This document shows, in pieces, positions 8,054 through 18,300 of a stretch of DNA of 64,000 bases. The notes beneath the pieces are model-generated. The model had not been told where the DNA came from. It worked only from the letters and a program-made list of their open reading frames with translations, and searched no databases. The stretch covers positions 124,001-188,000 of the forward strand of contig NZ_RBWS01000011.1 in NCBI RefSeq assembly GCF_003627955.1, in the 5' to 3' direction. A program made the translations under genes and the position numbers. Numbering within the stretch: the stretch's first letter is position 1; the number at the start of each line of letters is the position of its first letter. Source of the DNA: Sphingobacterium puteale (lineage in GTDB: Bacteria > Bacteroidota > Bacteroidia > Sphingobacteriales > Sphingobacteriaceae).

Positions 8054-10303
8054 ATGCTATTAGCAACAGATTTAGACGGAACTTTTTTAGGCGGAAAGAT
8101 GGAAGACCGCCTCAGATTATATAGACTGATCAAGACCAGCCCCAACCTGCAGCTGGTTTTTGTCACCGGAAGAGGACTGGAGTCGGTATTGCCGCTGCTG
8201 AGCGATCCGCTCATTCCGGTGCCGGACTTCATTATCGCCGATGTGGGTGCCACGGTCGTTAACGGCCATAGCCTGGAAGCGATTGAGCCACTGCAGAGTG
8301 AAATTGAGGAAAAATGGCCGCAGACTTATGCGATCCGCGCTGCGCTGGAGGAAATTCCGCAGCTGAATTACCAACATGTGCCACAGCAGCGCCGCAGCTC
8401 CTTTTATTATGAAGCTGGGGTAGACCATAGCCTGGTGCAGCAGGTGGCCGACAGGTATGACTGTGACATTATAACTTCGGCTGATAAATACCTTGATTTG
8501 CTACCTAAAGGTGTCAATAAGGGAACAACATTAAAGAAGTTGGTCGAATTCCTGGTTGTCCATGCGGATGATGTGATGGTGGCCGGTGATACTTTAAATG
8601 ATCTGGCCTTATTTCAGATCGGTTTTAAGGGTGTTGCCGTCGGAAAATCCGAACCAAGTCTGCTGCAAGCGATTGCTGAGCTGAATACGGCTTATAACGC
8701 GGAAGCTGCAGGAGCGGGCGGAATACTGGAATATATGGGCAAGCACCGCCCGTTTCAACAGCTGATCCGTGGGGAAAAAAAAATTATACCTCAAAAAAGA
8801 AAGTCCAAGAAATCCGATCAGCTGGTGATGGTATACCATCGGTTGCCTTTTGAAAAGGAAGCGGTCAATGGTAAAACGGTACGGGTTGCACCCAAAAGTC
8901 CGAACGGCATCATTCCCTCGCTGCTGGGCTTATTCGAAAAGGGAAGGTCTGGCCTCTGGATCGGTGAGGAAGTGATCCAGCAGGACGGACAGCCGGTTCC
9001 AAATCAGCTGGTGGATGAAAGCTGCTATCCTAATCTGGTCGCCTCCACCATATCGTTGTCAAAAGAGGATATTGATAAATTCTATCGTGTATTCTCCAAA
9101 GAGGCATTTTGGCCGACGATCTTTTCCTTTGTGGACCGGGCCAAGTTCAACCACGAGGACTGGGCGCATTACCTGATGATCAACAAGCGCTTTGCCGAAC
9201 GGATCGCCCGCGAGGCCGACGAGGAGGCGCTGGTGTGGATCCATGAGTATAATCTGTGGATGGTGCCTTCTTTTTTAAAGACCATGCGTCCCGATCTGAA
9301 AATTGGTTTTTTTCACCATACGGCTTTTCCGGCAGCGGATATTTTTAATATTATTCCCTGGCGCAAAGAGATCATCGGCAGCCTGTTGCTCTGTGATTTT
9401 ATCAGTTTTCATATCCCACGCTATGTGGAGAATTTTGTGGATGTGATCCGCAGCCATACGCCGTTTAAAGTAATCAAAAAGGTAGATGTCGCCAATCAGT
9501 TCCTGACCTATAGCTGTGCCCTCGGGGTCGATCAGATGACCAAGATCATTGAGGTGGACGGCCGGCAGATCAGGCTAGGGGCACAACCGGTCGGTGTCAA
9601 CAGGGATCATATCGAGCATATTTTGACTGATGATCACATTACGGAGGAGATCAATGCCCTCAAAAAAAGCAAAGCGGAATCTGAAATAACGCGTATCATA
9701 TCCATTGAGCGCCTGGATTACGTCAAGGGGCCGTTGGAAAAAATCCAGGCTTTTGGCGAATTTCTTGCCGAGTATCCCGAATTTCGGGGTAAGATCGAAC
9801 TGGTCAATGTCTGTACACCGCCATCACAGGGAATGACGATCTATGATGAGATCCGGGATCAGGTGAACCAGGCTGTGGGTGAGATAAATGGTAAATATGC
9901 CACAATGAACTGGACGCCTATCCAATATTTTTACAGGGCACTGCCTTTTGAGGAGGTGATCAAGCATTATGCGCTGAGCGACGTTGCCTGGATCACGCCT
10001 TTGCGCGACGGGCTGAATCTGGTCGCCAAGGAATACATTGCTACCCATGGCCTATTGGAGACCCCCGGGATTCTTGTGCTTTCGGAATTTGCGGGAGCTT
10101 CGGTCGAATTGCCTTATGCCATATTGACCAATCCCTATGACCGCAAGAGCATGAAAGATGCGCTATTAAAAGCGCTCGTCATGGAGCCCGGAGAGGCTCA
10201 GGTCAGGGCGCGTAGGCTGTATGAGCATATTGAACACTACGATATCCATTATTGGGGTAAGGATTTCGTCAAAGAGCTTGAAAAATCAGGTAAGAGGCTT
10301 TGA
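8054..10303 (+). CDS. Bifunctional HAD phosphatase-GT20 synthase, probably glucosylglycerol-phosphate synthase/phosphatase
   Basis: The 749-aa fusion has an N-terminal HAD-IIB phosphatase (residues about 1-235) with the nucleophile motif DLDGTFL and the motif-III/IV region [15 protein letters not shown]20 glycosyltransferase follows (about 260-745) with [37 protein letters not shown] and [16 protein letters not shown]. The order (HAD first) is opposite to ordinary trehalose synthase/phosphatase fusions. The stretches around [32 protein letters not shown] and [15 protein letters not shown] look more like glucosylglycerol-phosphate synthase than trehalose-6-phosphate synthase. With the upstream glycerol-3-phosphate dehydrogenase this predicts NDP-glucose + glycerol-3-phosphate to glucosylglycerol-phosphate, then dephosphorylation. 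Trehalose synthesis remains the alternative. Confidence 0.82.
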   Translation: MLLATDLDGTFLGGKMEDRLRLYRLIKTSPNLQLVFVTGRGLESVLPLLSDPLIPVPDFIIADVGATVVNGHSLEAIEPLQSEIEEKWPQTYAIRAALEEIPQLNYQHVPQQRRSSFYYEAGVDHSLVQQVADRYDCDIITSADKYLDLLPKGVNKGTTLKKLVEFLVVHADDVMVAGDTLNDLALFQIGFKGVAVGKSEPSLLQAIAELNTAYNAEAAGAGGILEYMGKHRPFQQLIRGEKKIIPQKRKSKKSDQLVMVYHRLPFEKEAVNGKTVRVAPKSPNGIIPSLLGLFEKGRSGLWIGEEVIQQDGQPVPNQLVDESCYPNLVASTISLSKEDIDKFYRVFSKEAFWPTIFSFVDRAKFNHEDWAHYLMINKRFAERIAREADEEALVWIHEYNLWMVPSFLKTMRPDLKIGFFHHTAFPAADIFNIIPWRKEIIGSLLLCDFISFHIPRYVENFVDVIRSHTPFKVIKKVDVANQFLTYSCALGVDQMTKIIEVDGRQIRLGAQPVGVNRDHIEHILTDDHITEEINALKKSKAESEITRIISIERLDYVKGPLEKIQAFGEFLAEYPEFRGKIELVNVCTPPSQGMTIYDEIRDQVNQAVGEINGKYATMNWTPIQYFYRALPFEEVIKHYALSDVAWITPLRDGLNLVAKEYIATHGLLETPGILVLSEFAGASVELPYAILTNPYDRKSMKDALLKALVMEPGEAQVRARRLYEHIEHYDIHYWGKDFVKELEKSGKRL

Positions 10304-10307
10304 ATAA

Positions 10308-10342
10308 CAATTACGGAGGCTGATCTGCCGCCTCCGCAATTG
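10308..10342 (+). terminator. Terminator-like hairpin after HAD-GT20 gene
   Basis: Arms 10308-10320 and 10330-10342 are 13 nt with one mismatch and a 9-nt loop, starting four bases after the stop. There is no clear T run, so it may also act as a 3' stabiliser. Confidence 0.6.
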
Positions 10343-10518
10343 TCCAATGGTCTAAAATGTCGATAGAACGACAGTTAAACTGGCCATATAGTGCGGCTGT
10401 CCTTTTTCAAAGGGGCAGTGGTGCGAGAAAGTCACTCGTCCCTCATTTCCGCCTACAGGTCATCACACCGGATCCCGTCATCAATAACTTGCTGTAAGAC
10501 GCCGTCAAGTCATCAGTT

Positions 10519-10547
10519 TTGTGTCCGTTAACGATTAACGGACACAA
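10519..10547 (+). promoter_or_regulatory. Perfect hairpin just before PAP2 gene
   Basis: Arms 10519-10531 and 10535-10547 are a perfect 13-bp inverted repeat around a CGA loop, ending four bases before the ATG at 10552. It is either an operator or an RNA hairpin controlling translation. Confidence 0.6.
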
Positions 10548-10551
10548 TTTT

Positions 10552-11373
10552 ATGCGTATTACAGTTCTTATTGCCATCATTTTTAGTTATGCGAATACAT
10601 TCGCACAAAATCCGGTTTCATCAGATTCAATAACCGTGCAGCAACCACCGGAGTCAATAAATCTGCAAGTGGTCCGGCCGTTGGACTCCGGGCGAACAGG
10701 TCCTGACATATTAACAAAGAATCATCGAATCGATCCAGCATTGATCGCCGCGGGTGCATTCATGGGATATGGTGTCATCGCCCAATACAATACCCCGTTG
10801 AGAGGACTGGACATGAAGGTGAAAAACGCCCGTGAAAAGTACTTTGCAGGCCGGACTACAATAGACGATTACCTGCAATATCTACCTGCGCTCAGCGTAT
10901 ATGCCATCGACCTGATGGGCACGCGGCCAAAGCATGATGTAACTGACCGGACCTTGGTCATGGCAGTTTCACACGCCATTATGGGGCTAACTGTGCAAAC
11001 GCTGAAACATACGACAACAGTGCCGCGCCCCGATGGTTCCAACACAAAATCCTTTCCCTCGGGCCATACCGCCACAGCATTTGTCGGTGCTCATATTTTA
11101 TATAAAGAGTATGGGAATAGCAGCCCCTGGATAGGGATCAGTGGCTATATGATCGCAGGCGCTACTGGCGCGTTGCGGATCGTGAACAACAAACACTGGT
11201 TAAGCGATGTGGTAGCAGGTGCAGGGATCGGTATAGTAAGTACGGAAATTGCCTATCTATTATTGCCGAAACTGCATAAATTATGGTCTAAGAAAGAAAA
11301 TATAAACGCCTTAAGCATTTTACCTGTAGTAGGGAGTAAGCAGGCGAGGTTATCCATCACCTATAGATTTTAG
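10552..11373 (+). CDS. PAP2-family phosphatase, exported
   Basis: The protein is about 273 aa from the ATG at 10552. It begins with a signal peptide (hydrophobic MRITVLIAIIFSYANTFAQN). The PAP2 signature is complete: a LKHTTTVPRP block, PSGHTATAF with the catalytic His, and RIVNNKHWLSDVVAG with the second His. These enzymes hydrolyse phosphate from lipids such as phosphatidic acid or undecaprenyl pyrophosphate at the periplasmic face. Extending the frame to the TTG at 10519 would translate through the perfect hairpin and hide the signal peptide, so the later ATG is preferred. Confidence 0.85.
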   Translation: MRITVLIAIIFSYANTFAQNPVSSDSITVQQPPESINLQVVRPLDSGRTGPDILTKNHRIDPALIAAGAFMGYGVIAQYNTPLRGLDMKVKNAREKYFAGRTTIDDYLQYLPALSVYAIDLMGTRPKHDVTDRTLVMAVSHAIMGLTVQTLKHTTTVPRPDGSNTKSFPSGHTATAFVGAHILYKEYGNSSPWIGISGYMIAGATGALRIVNNKHWLSDVVAGAGIGIVSTEIAYLLLPKLHKLWSKKENINALSILPVVGSKQARLSITYRF

Positions 11374-11408
11374 AAACTTTTGGGCAGGTATTACCTGCTC
11401 AAAAGTTT
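11374..11408. terminator. Bidirectional terminator between convergent genes
   Basis: Arms 11374-11390 and 11392-11408 are 17 nt with one G-T mismatch and almost no loop. The right arm covers the stop codon and last codons of the LytTR regulator gene, so both converging genes share it. Confidence 0.75.
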
Positions 11409-12146
11409 TCTGCTGACAACGGTCTTAAATAACTCTTCACGCCGATATTTCGAAAGCGGCAGTTCTGTCCCATTAACATAGACCCTTCCGCCACTGATTT
11501 TTTCGATATGAGATAGGTTGACCAGAAATGACTTATGGATTCTGAAAAATGCTTTGTCGGGCAGCATATTTGCGGTGACATGCATGGTCTGGTGAACCAG
11601 ATATACTTTATCTTTCAGGTATATTTTGACATAATTTTGCATCGCCTCAATGTATAGGATGTCTGTCCATACGAATCGTATGAAGGTATCCCCCTGTTTA
11701 ATATAGATATCCTGATCTCTTGTCGTCATCATGTCGCGAAGTGCTAACTGTGACCGATACATTTCATGGGCTTTTTGAACCGCTTGAAAGAATCGTGGAA
11801 AACTGATCGGTTTAAGCAGGTAATCGACCACATTTAACCTAAAACCGTCCAGTGCATACTCGGAATAAGCAGTCGTCATGATGGTTAACGGTGTCTTTTT
11901 TAACGACTCTAACAGTTCGATCCCCGACAGTTCGGGCATATTGATATCGAGAAACATCAGGTCGATCTCATGTTCACGTAAGGCACGAGTGGCTTCTATG
12001 GCAGAGAAACCGATCTGTGTGACTTCAAGGAAGTCTAACTTTTCAATATAAAATTTAATTCCTTCCGCAGCCCCTAATTCATCATCGACAATAAGGCATT
12101 TGAGTGGCGGCATGGGTGTTTCGGATTTAATGGTCATGCTGTTCAT
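11391..12146 (-). CDS. LytTR-family response regulator
   Basis: The protein is about 250 aa. The receiver domain (LIVDDE near the start, FLDINMP with the phospho-Asp, TTAYSEYAL, LLKPI) is followed by a C-terminal LytTR DNA-binding domain (DTFIRFVWTDILYIEAMQNY, FFRIHKSFLVNLSHI). The frame overlaps the end of the upstream kinase gene. I place the start at the ATG at 12146, though 12137 or 12113 also give a full receiver domain. It is the output half of a two-component pair with the kinase gene on the same strand; targets are unknown. Confidence 0.88.
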   Translation of the reverse strand: MNSMTIKSETPMPPLKCLIVDDELGAAEGIKFYIEKLDFLEVTQIGFSAIEATRALREHEIDLMFLDINMPELSGIELLESLKKTPLTIMTTAYSEYALDGFRLNVVDYLLKPISFPRFFQAVQKAHEMYRSQLALRDMMTTRDQDIYIKQGDTFIRFVWTDILYIEAMQNYVKIYLKDKVYLVHQTMHVTANMLPDKAFFRIHKSFLVNLSHIEKISGGRVYVNGTELPLSKYRREELFKTVVSRKLLSR

Positions 12147-13194
12147 GAATAGTGATTGTGAGTGTGACCTGATAGCGATCTGCTGTGTCATTGATGATCA
12201 GTTCGTGTCGGTTAGGGTAGATCAGCGATAGCCGTTCGCTTACATTTTTCAACCCTATACCAGTATGATCCGCCTTTTTGGGCTGTATGGATCCTTTTGA
12301 ATTTTGAATATCCAGTTTGATTGTTGCGGCGTCCTGGCTGATTTGTATGGCGATAACACCTTTCTCCGCAGTGGCCCGGCCAACATGTTTGAACGCATTT
12401 TCGATGAATATAATAAATAAATGAGGGGCAATATGGACCTGTGGATCAGTCAACTGAACGTCGCGGGATACCGTCAGATTGTTTGCCCAGCGATAAGTCT
12501 CGACTTCAATATAATTGTTGATAAAGGCAATTTCTTCCGCCAGGGAGATATGTTCTTTGTCAGCTCCATACAATTGATAACGTAGAATATCCGCATATTT
12601 AATCAGCAGCGTGGAGGCAAGCTCGGTATCTTTTTGGATCAAAAGATGGATATGGTTCAATACATTGAACATAAAGTGAGGCGTGATCTTTGACTGGAGT
12701 GCATGGAGCTGTATCTCCAGGTGAGTCTTTTTTAATGTCAGGTGCTGCTGATGCAACTTGCCGTGTTCAAAATAGACCTTTAAGCCACCAAAACCAAGAT
12801 TAAGAAGGATACTTACCGGAAATGTACTCGCCAGTGTCGTCACAAAGGTTTCCCGTTCCTGAGCGACTTCCGATAGGGGCAGGTAATTGCGATCCTCAAG
12901 GAAGTATAATCCTTCTTGAAAAATCCATAATAATATAGCCTGGAAGACCGACAACGTCAAAAAGTGGGGCAGGATGGAATACAACTTATTGCTGTCGATC
13001 GCTTTGGGTAAGATATAGTTACATAGAAAATAAGTTGTCGTACATAAGGTCCCAAGCAGCGATATTCCAGATAGTATTTTCTGGATGACCATTGGATAGT
13101 CAGAGTCATCAAATACCCATAGTACTGCTGTGATCATTCCCCAAAGGAGGAAAAATAGTGCGTTGAAGCTATTTAGCCTAAAGTGTTTCATCAT
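12127..13194 (-). CDS. LytS/YehU-type sensor histidine kinase
   Basis: The 355-aa protein has four predicted membrane helices in the first 140 residues, followed by a coiled linker and the His_kinase domain (PF06580 type) with the SKITPHFMFNVLNHIHLL H-box. The HATPase region contains IFIENAFKHVG (N-box) and GIGLKNVSERL (G-box). No large sensor domain is present, so the signal is probably sensed in or near the membrane. Its 3' end overlaps the LytTR regulator gene, indicating translational coupling. Confidence 0.88.
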   Translation of the reverse strand: MMKHFRLNSFNALFFLLWGMITAVLWVFDDSDYPMVIQKILSGISLLGTLCTTTYFLCNYILPKAIDSNKLYSILPHFLTLSVFQAILLWIFQEGLYFLEDRNYLPLSEVAQERETFVTTLASTFPVSILLNLGFGGLKVYFEHGKLHQQHLTLKKTHLEIQLHALQSKITPHFMFNVLNHIHLLIQKDTELASTLLIKYADILRYQLYGADKEHISLAEEIAFINNYIEVETYRWANNLTVSRDVQLTDPQVHIAPHLFIIFIENAFKHVGRATAEKGVIAIQISQDAATIKLDIQNSKGSIQPKKADHTGIGLKNVSERLSLIYPNRHELIINDTADRYQVTLTITIHEQHDH

Positions 13195-13743
13195 TGCTTT
13201 CGTCCATAAGACATGAAGGTTACAGTACGGTATTCATCCAATTGTAAAGAAATATATCCTGCTTGAATGGGCGTTTTGATTATTTAAAATAAGATTGAAT
13301 GCTTAGGGGTAAAAATACGCATTTATCCTTGAATATAACCTGTTCAGGATCTATTAAGGTCTGGTATTTCGATTATTTCCCTTAAAAGGGGGAGAGAACA
13401 ACTTTTGCGGGGACCCTAGTTGGATTTTATTTTCCGTATCATGGGAACGGGGGGGGCGTTTGCCTAGCGCCAGTAGCGATCCGATAACTGAGGTCAAGGC
13501 CGGCCGGTCCGCATTTTACCGCCAGCAAAACCTGGGCTTGCTCTAAGAAAAGCTCAAAAGTCTTCGGTATTTGTGAGAACTGGTATCGGTTGAATGGCGT
13601 AGAAAATCTTCTGCTGTGTGCTCATGTGAAACAATGCATTTACAAAAGAAGTGGTGGATTTTTTGCCGAAAAATAGGCGGGAAGGTATATCTTAATCTAG
13701 GTGAAAATATACTTTCCCGCCTGTGATTTACATGTTGATCCCG
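13195..13743. other. Intergenic region without a supported gene
   Basis: The region holds the likely kinase promoter on the left, a G8 tract near 13450, a locally GC-richer patch at about 13430-13530, and the terminator of the lipoprotein operon at the right end. Short frames exist on both strands, but none resembles a known protein. Confidence 0.4.
13676..13721 (-). terminator. Intrinsic terminator of the receptor-lipoprotein operon
   Basis: Arms 13676-13690 and 13707-13721 are 15 nt with one G-T pair. On the minus strand the hairpin is followed by TATTTTT, 23 bases after the lipoprotein stop. Confidence 0.8.
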
Positions 13744-14535
13744 TTAATCCAAATAAAAGAAAAGTCGGCTGAATATTTGATTCGGCACCTTGGGTGCAAT
13801 AAAATAGGGTTGCACCTTTCCTTTATCGTTCAATTTTGGGAAAAAGAACCCAACGGCGGGCAATTTACTTTTTGCTTCATCGCCTTCAAAGGCCCATTCA
13901 TCCGTATTCGCCTTGGTGAAATGAACCGTAGCACTCCGCAGGTCGACCTCTTTGTCAAAGCCCTTGAGTGGCAGATAATCGACGTAGACCCATTTTGCGG
14001 GAAGCACGTTCTTTGCAATGTACTCCTTACGGACATCGCCCGTGGTTGCGTTGACCTGCTGTAGCGAAATATCAACCGGGAAATCAATGCTTTTATCATA
14101 AATGTAAAAGCCTAGTTTATTGACATTGGGGTCGGCAGCAGGGGGAACCACCTGCTGTACCTTGCCGTCAAAATAGAGGTAGTTGAAATTGACTCTGATG
14201 GTATTCTCTGGCAATTCAGCACTGTAAACTACTTTCTTGGTCACGGTATCTGTTAAGGTAACCAGCCGTTTTTTTGGTACTTTGTAGCTAAAGGCCGTGG
14301 TAAAATGGATATTGCTCTTGGGCTGGATAATAAAAGCGCCGTCTTTATGATCGAACACAGTGGTATCGATCGCCACCACTAAAGGATGCTCAGCACCATT
14401 GTGGCCATTGATCAGGATATGCATCGCGCGCTCTACTTCAACAGTATCCTTGTTGCAGGCACAGAAAAAGAAAGGAATACCGATCAGCAGCAGCGCCATG
14501 CATGGGAAAAATGTCTTTGTCAACAAATTTTTCAT
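13744..14535 (-). CDS. Uncharacterised lipoprotein, partner of TonB receptor (copy 2)
   Basis: The 263-aa protein has a lipoprotein signal peptide (lipobox FFCAC, Cys about residue 27). I do not recognise a named domain. The first half shares a layout with the upstream lipoprotein: a short beta segment, a Lys-rich strand block, then a NYLYFDGKV motif matching LIYMDGKV in its neighbour, followed by a Pro-rich linker and a second beta-rich half. The two are therefore probably diverged paralogues. It is the last gene of an operon behind sigma/FecR/receptor genes, 9 nt after its neighbour, so it likely acts at the cell surface in capture or release of the receptor's substrate. Confidence 0.65.
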   Translation of the reverse strand: MKNLLTKTFFPCMALLLIGIPFFFCACNKDTVEVERAMHILINGHNGAEHPLVVAIDTTVFDHKDGAFIIQPKSNIHFTTAFSYKVPKKRLVTLTDTVTKKVVYSAELPENTIRVNFNYLYFDGKVQQVVPPAADPNVNKLGFYIYDKSIDFPVDISLQQVNATTGDVRKEYIAKNVLPAKWVYVDYLPLKGFDKEVDLRSATVHFTKANTDEWAFEGDEAKSKLPAVGFFFPKLNDKGKVQPYFIAPKVPNQIFSRLFFYLD

Positions 14536-14544
14536 CTGTATAAA

Positions 14545-15348
14545 TTATAATTCTAAAACCTTATTAAACTGTATCATATTATTGACCGGAGCTTCGTTGA
14601 TGATGAGCAACTTGGAACTGGCCTTTACGGGTGAGGGCGTCGGAGCAACCGAAGTCAGCGGGTTGAATTCATAGGGTGTGCCCGCGTTATAGGGGATGTC
14701 AGTCCCGGCTTTATAGATATGTGCCCGAAACAATACAGGCGTTTTCTGCCCATTATATTCCTGTACGCCTAAAGGAAAAGGGGTAAAAGAGATGGGCTGT
14801 GAGAACTCATTGGGCTTTAGATTTTTGATCCGGACGACCTCTTCAAACACTTTTGGGATAAAATAGTATTTCTTAAATACAATATCCACCGGTTCGCGGT
14901 AATTTAAAATATTGGACTGGAACATATAGATCAATTGCACCTTGCCTTCCTCGGGTGCCGGGATCACCGGGAAATCGCCCACCTTCCCGTCCATATAGAT
15001 CAGGTTGAGGTTGGTCTCGGCTTCCGTATCCGTGGCTTTGATTTCCCGCTCCAGCAGAATTTTATCGTTGGCTTTGGACTTCATGGTGAATTTTAAGCTT
15101 TGCTTTTTGGGGTCATTGAAATTATAGGTGGCGCCAAAAGCAATTTTGCCAAATGCTGGCGTTACTGTAGGGGGAAAGGTGTCCAGTTGCAGCGTAAGTT
15201 CCTCATTGCTGTTATTATACCCACTTAAATTGAACAGATGTATATTGGAATGATACAAAAGCTGGTCTCCGCCTTTGTTGCAGGACAGGAGGGCGATGAG
15301 CAGGAAGAAGCTGATTGCCGTGGCTGTTAAAATGTTTTTTATGTTCAT
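14545..15348 (-). CDS. Uncharacterised lipoprotein, partner of TonB receptor (copy 1)
   Basis: The protein is about 267 aa from the ATG at 15348; the frame continues upstream into the receptor gene, but that start would precede the signal peptide. Its lipobox is ALLSC. Residues about 40-130 are beta-rich and contain the LIYMDGKV motif shared with the next lipoprotein, and the C-terminal half is also beta-rich. No known family was recognised. It starts 10 nt after the receptor stop, so it is co-transcribed and probably forms an outer-membrane complex with the receptor, analogous in position to SusD but unrelated in sequence. Confidence 0.65.
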   Translation of the reverse strand: MNIKNILTATAISFFLLIALLSCNKGGDQLLYHSNIHLFNLSGYNNSNEELTLQLDTFPPTVTPAFGKIAFGATYNFNDPKKQSLKFTMKSKANDKILLEREIKATDTEAETNLNLIYMDGKVGDFPVIPAPEEGKVQLIYMFQSNILNYREPVDIVFKKYYFIPKVFEEVVRIKNLKPNEFSQPISFTPFPLGVQEYNGQKTPVLFRAHIYKAGTDIPYNAGTPYEFNPLTSVAPTPSPVKASSKLLIINEAPVNNMIQFNKVLEL

Positions 15349-15358
15349 AACGCTTGAT

Positions 15359-18300
15359 TTAAAATGTATATCCAATGGATAGGCTAAAGGAACTGCCTAC
15401 TTTGCGGTTAAAGGTTTCTTTGTCGCCTATGCGCATCTTTTTGGTTCCATCTGCTGAGGTCTCGTAGTAACCTTCCTCATATTTTTGGGAAAACCCGAAT
15501 TTCCACTCGTAGATCTCGTCCCACTCTTGGGTCGGCCACTCGGAGTTGGACAGGCCTTTCCAGCGGTCCTGTATCTTGTAGGTTTCGGGCCTGTTGACAT
15601 AAAAGCGGAACGGACTGTTCAGCAGATTGCTGAGGTTGAGCTTAAGGTCCAGATTTTTGTTTTTCAGCAATTTGTAGCTCAGCTGTGCGTCGAGCTGATT
15701 GCGGGGGCGCTCGTATTCGATCAGGTCTTCGCTCATGGCGGTCATAAAGGTTTTGTACCCCATATGATTGAAGGCGACGTTGGCACCGAGGCGGTCTCCG
15801 GCATATTGTAAGGCGGCATTGTAGACGACGGGGATCTGTCCATAGAGCGGGCGCTTGCTTTTCAGGAACTGTTTTTCGCGGTACTCAAAGGTATTCCCAT
15901 ATTTATCGGTGTCGATGCCCTTGGCCCTGAATTCGGCCGACTGCACCTCGGAGCTTTGTAGTGTGACGTTGCCGCTGAAATTAAAGTTCTCCAACAGGGA
16001 GCCCGGAAGCATAAATCCTAAGTTTTTGCGGATATCAAACTCCAGCCCCTTGACTTTGGCCCATTCGGAGTTATTCGTCGTTACATAGATGCGATGCGAG
16101 GAATCCATCATCTGCCGGTACAATTCGATCGGATTCTGAAAATATTTATAGAAAAATCCAATGGAAATGACTTCCGCTAGGGAAGGGTACCATTCCAAAC
16201 GCATATCATAATGATTAATGACGGTAGACAGCACGCCTTCATTGCGGCGGTAAGCGCCACCCAGTGCAGGATCCTGGCGTACCATCCTGGAGTTTTCGAT
16301 CAATGCGGGGCGGACTACCGACTGCGAATAGGCCATGCGGATATTGAAATCCTCTACGGGTGTCAAGGTCAGGCTCGCCGAGGGCAGGTATCGCCAGGTT
16401 TTCTCTTCGGTCTCGGGATCGGCCGTCATACCCACCAGTTTGCCGGTTTTGGGGTCGACAAAGCGCTGCTTGCGCATGGCAATGGTGCGTGCATCCATCT
16501 GCAGGTCATTATCGCCGTTTTGCAGGCTTTTATACTTGAAGTATTCGGCACGCAGTCCCCAGACCAGCCTGATCCAGGAGTTGAACCTGTTGTCCAGCAT
16601 GCCATAGACAGCCTGGTTGATATTTTTCCCTTCATAGGCACTGATGGAGAAGGCGGCGGGATAATAGAACATCCCATGTAAGGGATCTTTAAAATCCAGG
16701 TACTTCGACCAGGTGTTGACGGGCGAATAAGTATTTGCACCGACCGAAACGATCGGCAGGGAGACCCATTCGAACAATCCATGCCGATCCATAAACTGAT
16801 AGCCGGCTTTCAGGGTCTGCTTTTGCCCAAGCCAGTTGGTCTGGTAGCTCAATGCACCCTCGGCAATTTTGTTGGTCTCGGTATAATGGTATTCGGAACG
16901 TGTAAAGGTCCCATCACCGGCATTGGCATAATGCGAAGGCACAATATTGTACAGGGTATCATTGAGGGTGCCTCGGGGTTCGAGCCAGGCTTCGGTCGCA
17001 TCTTTCTCGCGGTTGTTCAGCTGGTTGCGGGCAATATTCCATTCGAGCTTAAAGTTGCCCAAGCGATGTTCGCCATCCAGCCTGTTCTGGAGCATATCGA
17101 TAAATTTGGGGCGGTCATACTCCCGGATAGCGGGTCTGGAGCCATGGCCAATATCGTTTCCCCAGCCCTCGATGACGGAAAACTGATTGTTGAACATGCG
17201 GGAATAAAAGTTGCGGGAGGTTATTTTATGATTTTTGCTGTTCCAGCCCAGGTTGACCAATCCACTTAGACTCGAATTGAAGTTGTACTGCCTAGCGCTA
17301 GTCGGATTGATTTCTTTTCCGGTACTGATATCGAAGCTGGCTCCGTCTGTTTTTTGCCAGTTGCCCCGTTCGAAATTGGAGATCTGGTCAATAGACTGTT
17401 CATTGCGGTAGCTGAGCGAACCTACAAATCCAAAGATGCCCTTCATGCTATTGTAGCTCCGTCCTAGGCTGAACTGATAGTTTTGTCCGGGTAGCGCGGT
17501 ATATTTTCGTGTACCCAGACGTTCCAATCCGCCAATGCGTTTGTTCTGTGCTGCGATCATTTCGGGGGTAAAGGGCGTGACTCCCTCGGGTACCGGTTTG
17601 TACGGATTGGCAGGATCGTAGTTGATGCCGTTGAAGACGGTCAGATCCCGCGGGAACTTGCCCCGCGTGCCGTCGTCAAAGGCCAGGTAGTCCCAGCTGC
17701 CACGGCCATAGCCCAGGAAATCTTTTCCCGTAGAGCCATTGATATATTTGCTGCCCAGCGAAAAGGAGGTAAAGTTTTTCAATGGAATGGCCAGGGTGTT
17801 GATCTGGACCAGTCCGCCGCCAAAGCCAAAGCTCAGGTCTGGCGATGCGGTCTTGTGGATAATAACATTCTCGATCAGGTTGCTCGGTACGATATCAAAT
17901 TCAAAGTCCCGGACCTGCACATCGGTGCTAGGGAGGGTGGCGCCATCCATCATGGCCAGGTTATAGCGTTCGGCAATACCGCGGATCACGACCCGGCGGT
18001 TGTCATTGGTGCTGACACCGGCGATGCGCTTCAAGGTCTCACCAACGTTTTTGTCGGGTAACACGGCAATCTGCTCGCGGCTGATCCCGTTGGAGATCGT
18101 TGCTGCATTTTTTTGTTTGGCATAGAGTGAAGCAATACTTTCCTGTTTATAGCTGCCAGTGACGACCACCTGTTCCAGGCTTTTGACTACATCCTTTAAC
18201 ACGACGCTGAGGTTGGTCTGCTTCCCGGTACGGACAAGGATGTCGGTGATCCTTTTTGTCTGATGGGATATGTAACGGACTTCGATTGTATAGGTGCCGG

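Noticed and set aside
10357-10497. 46-codon plus-strand frame before the PAP2 gene
   Set aside because: It has an ATG and a stop but no recognisable similarity, and it follows the terminator-like hairpin without a visible promoter.
13440-13530. GC-richer patch with a G8 tract as a possible RNA gene or foreign insert
   Set aside because: No tRNA-like cloverleaf, conserved RNA or protein similarity could be seen.
13744-15348. Reading the two lipoproteins as SusD proteins
   Set aside because: They are about 265 aa, lack the helical TPR segments of SusD and follow a non-SusC type receptor.
16211-16681. 156-codon plus-strand frame inside the TonB receptor gene
   Set aside because: It is a shadow of the receptor coding sequence on the opposite strand, without homology or regulatory context.
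16781-17269. 162-codon plus-strand frame inside the TonB receptor gene
   Set aside because: It is an antisense shadow of a long, clearly real gene.
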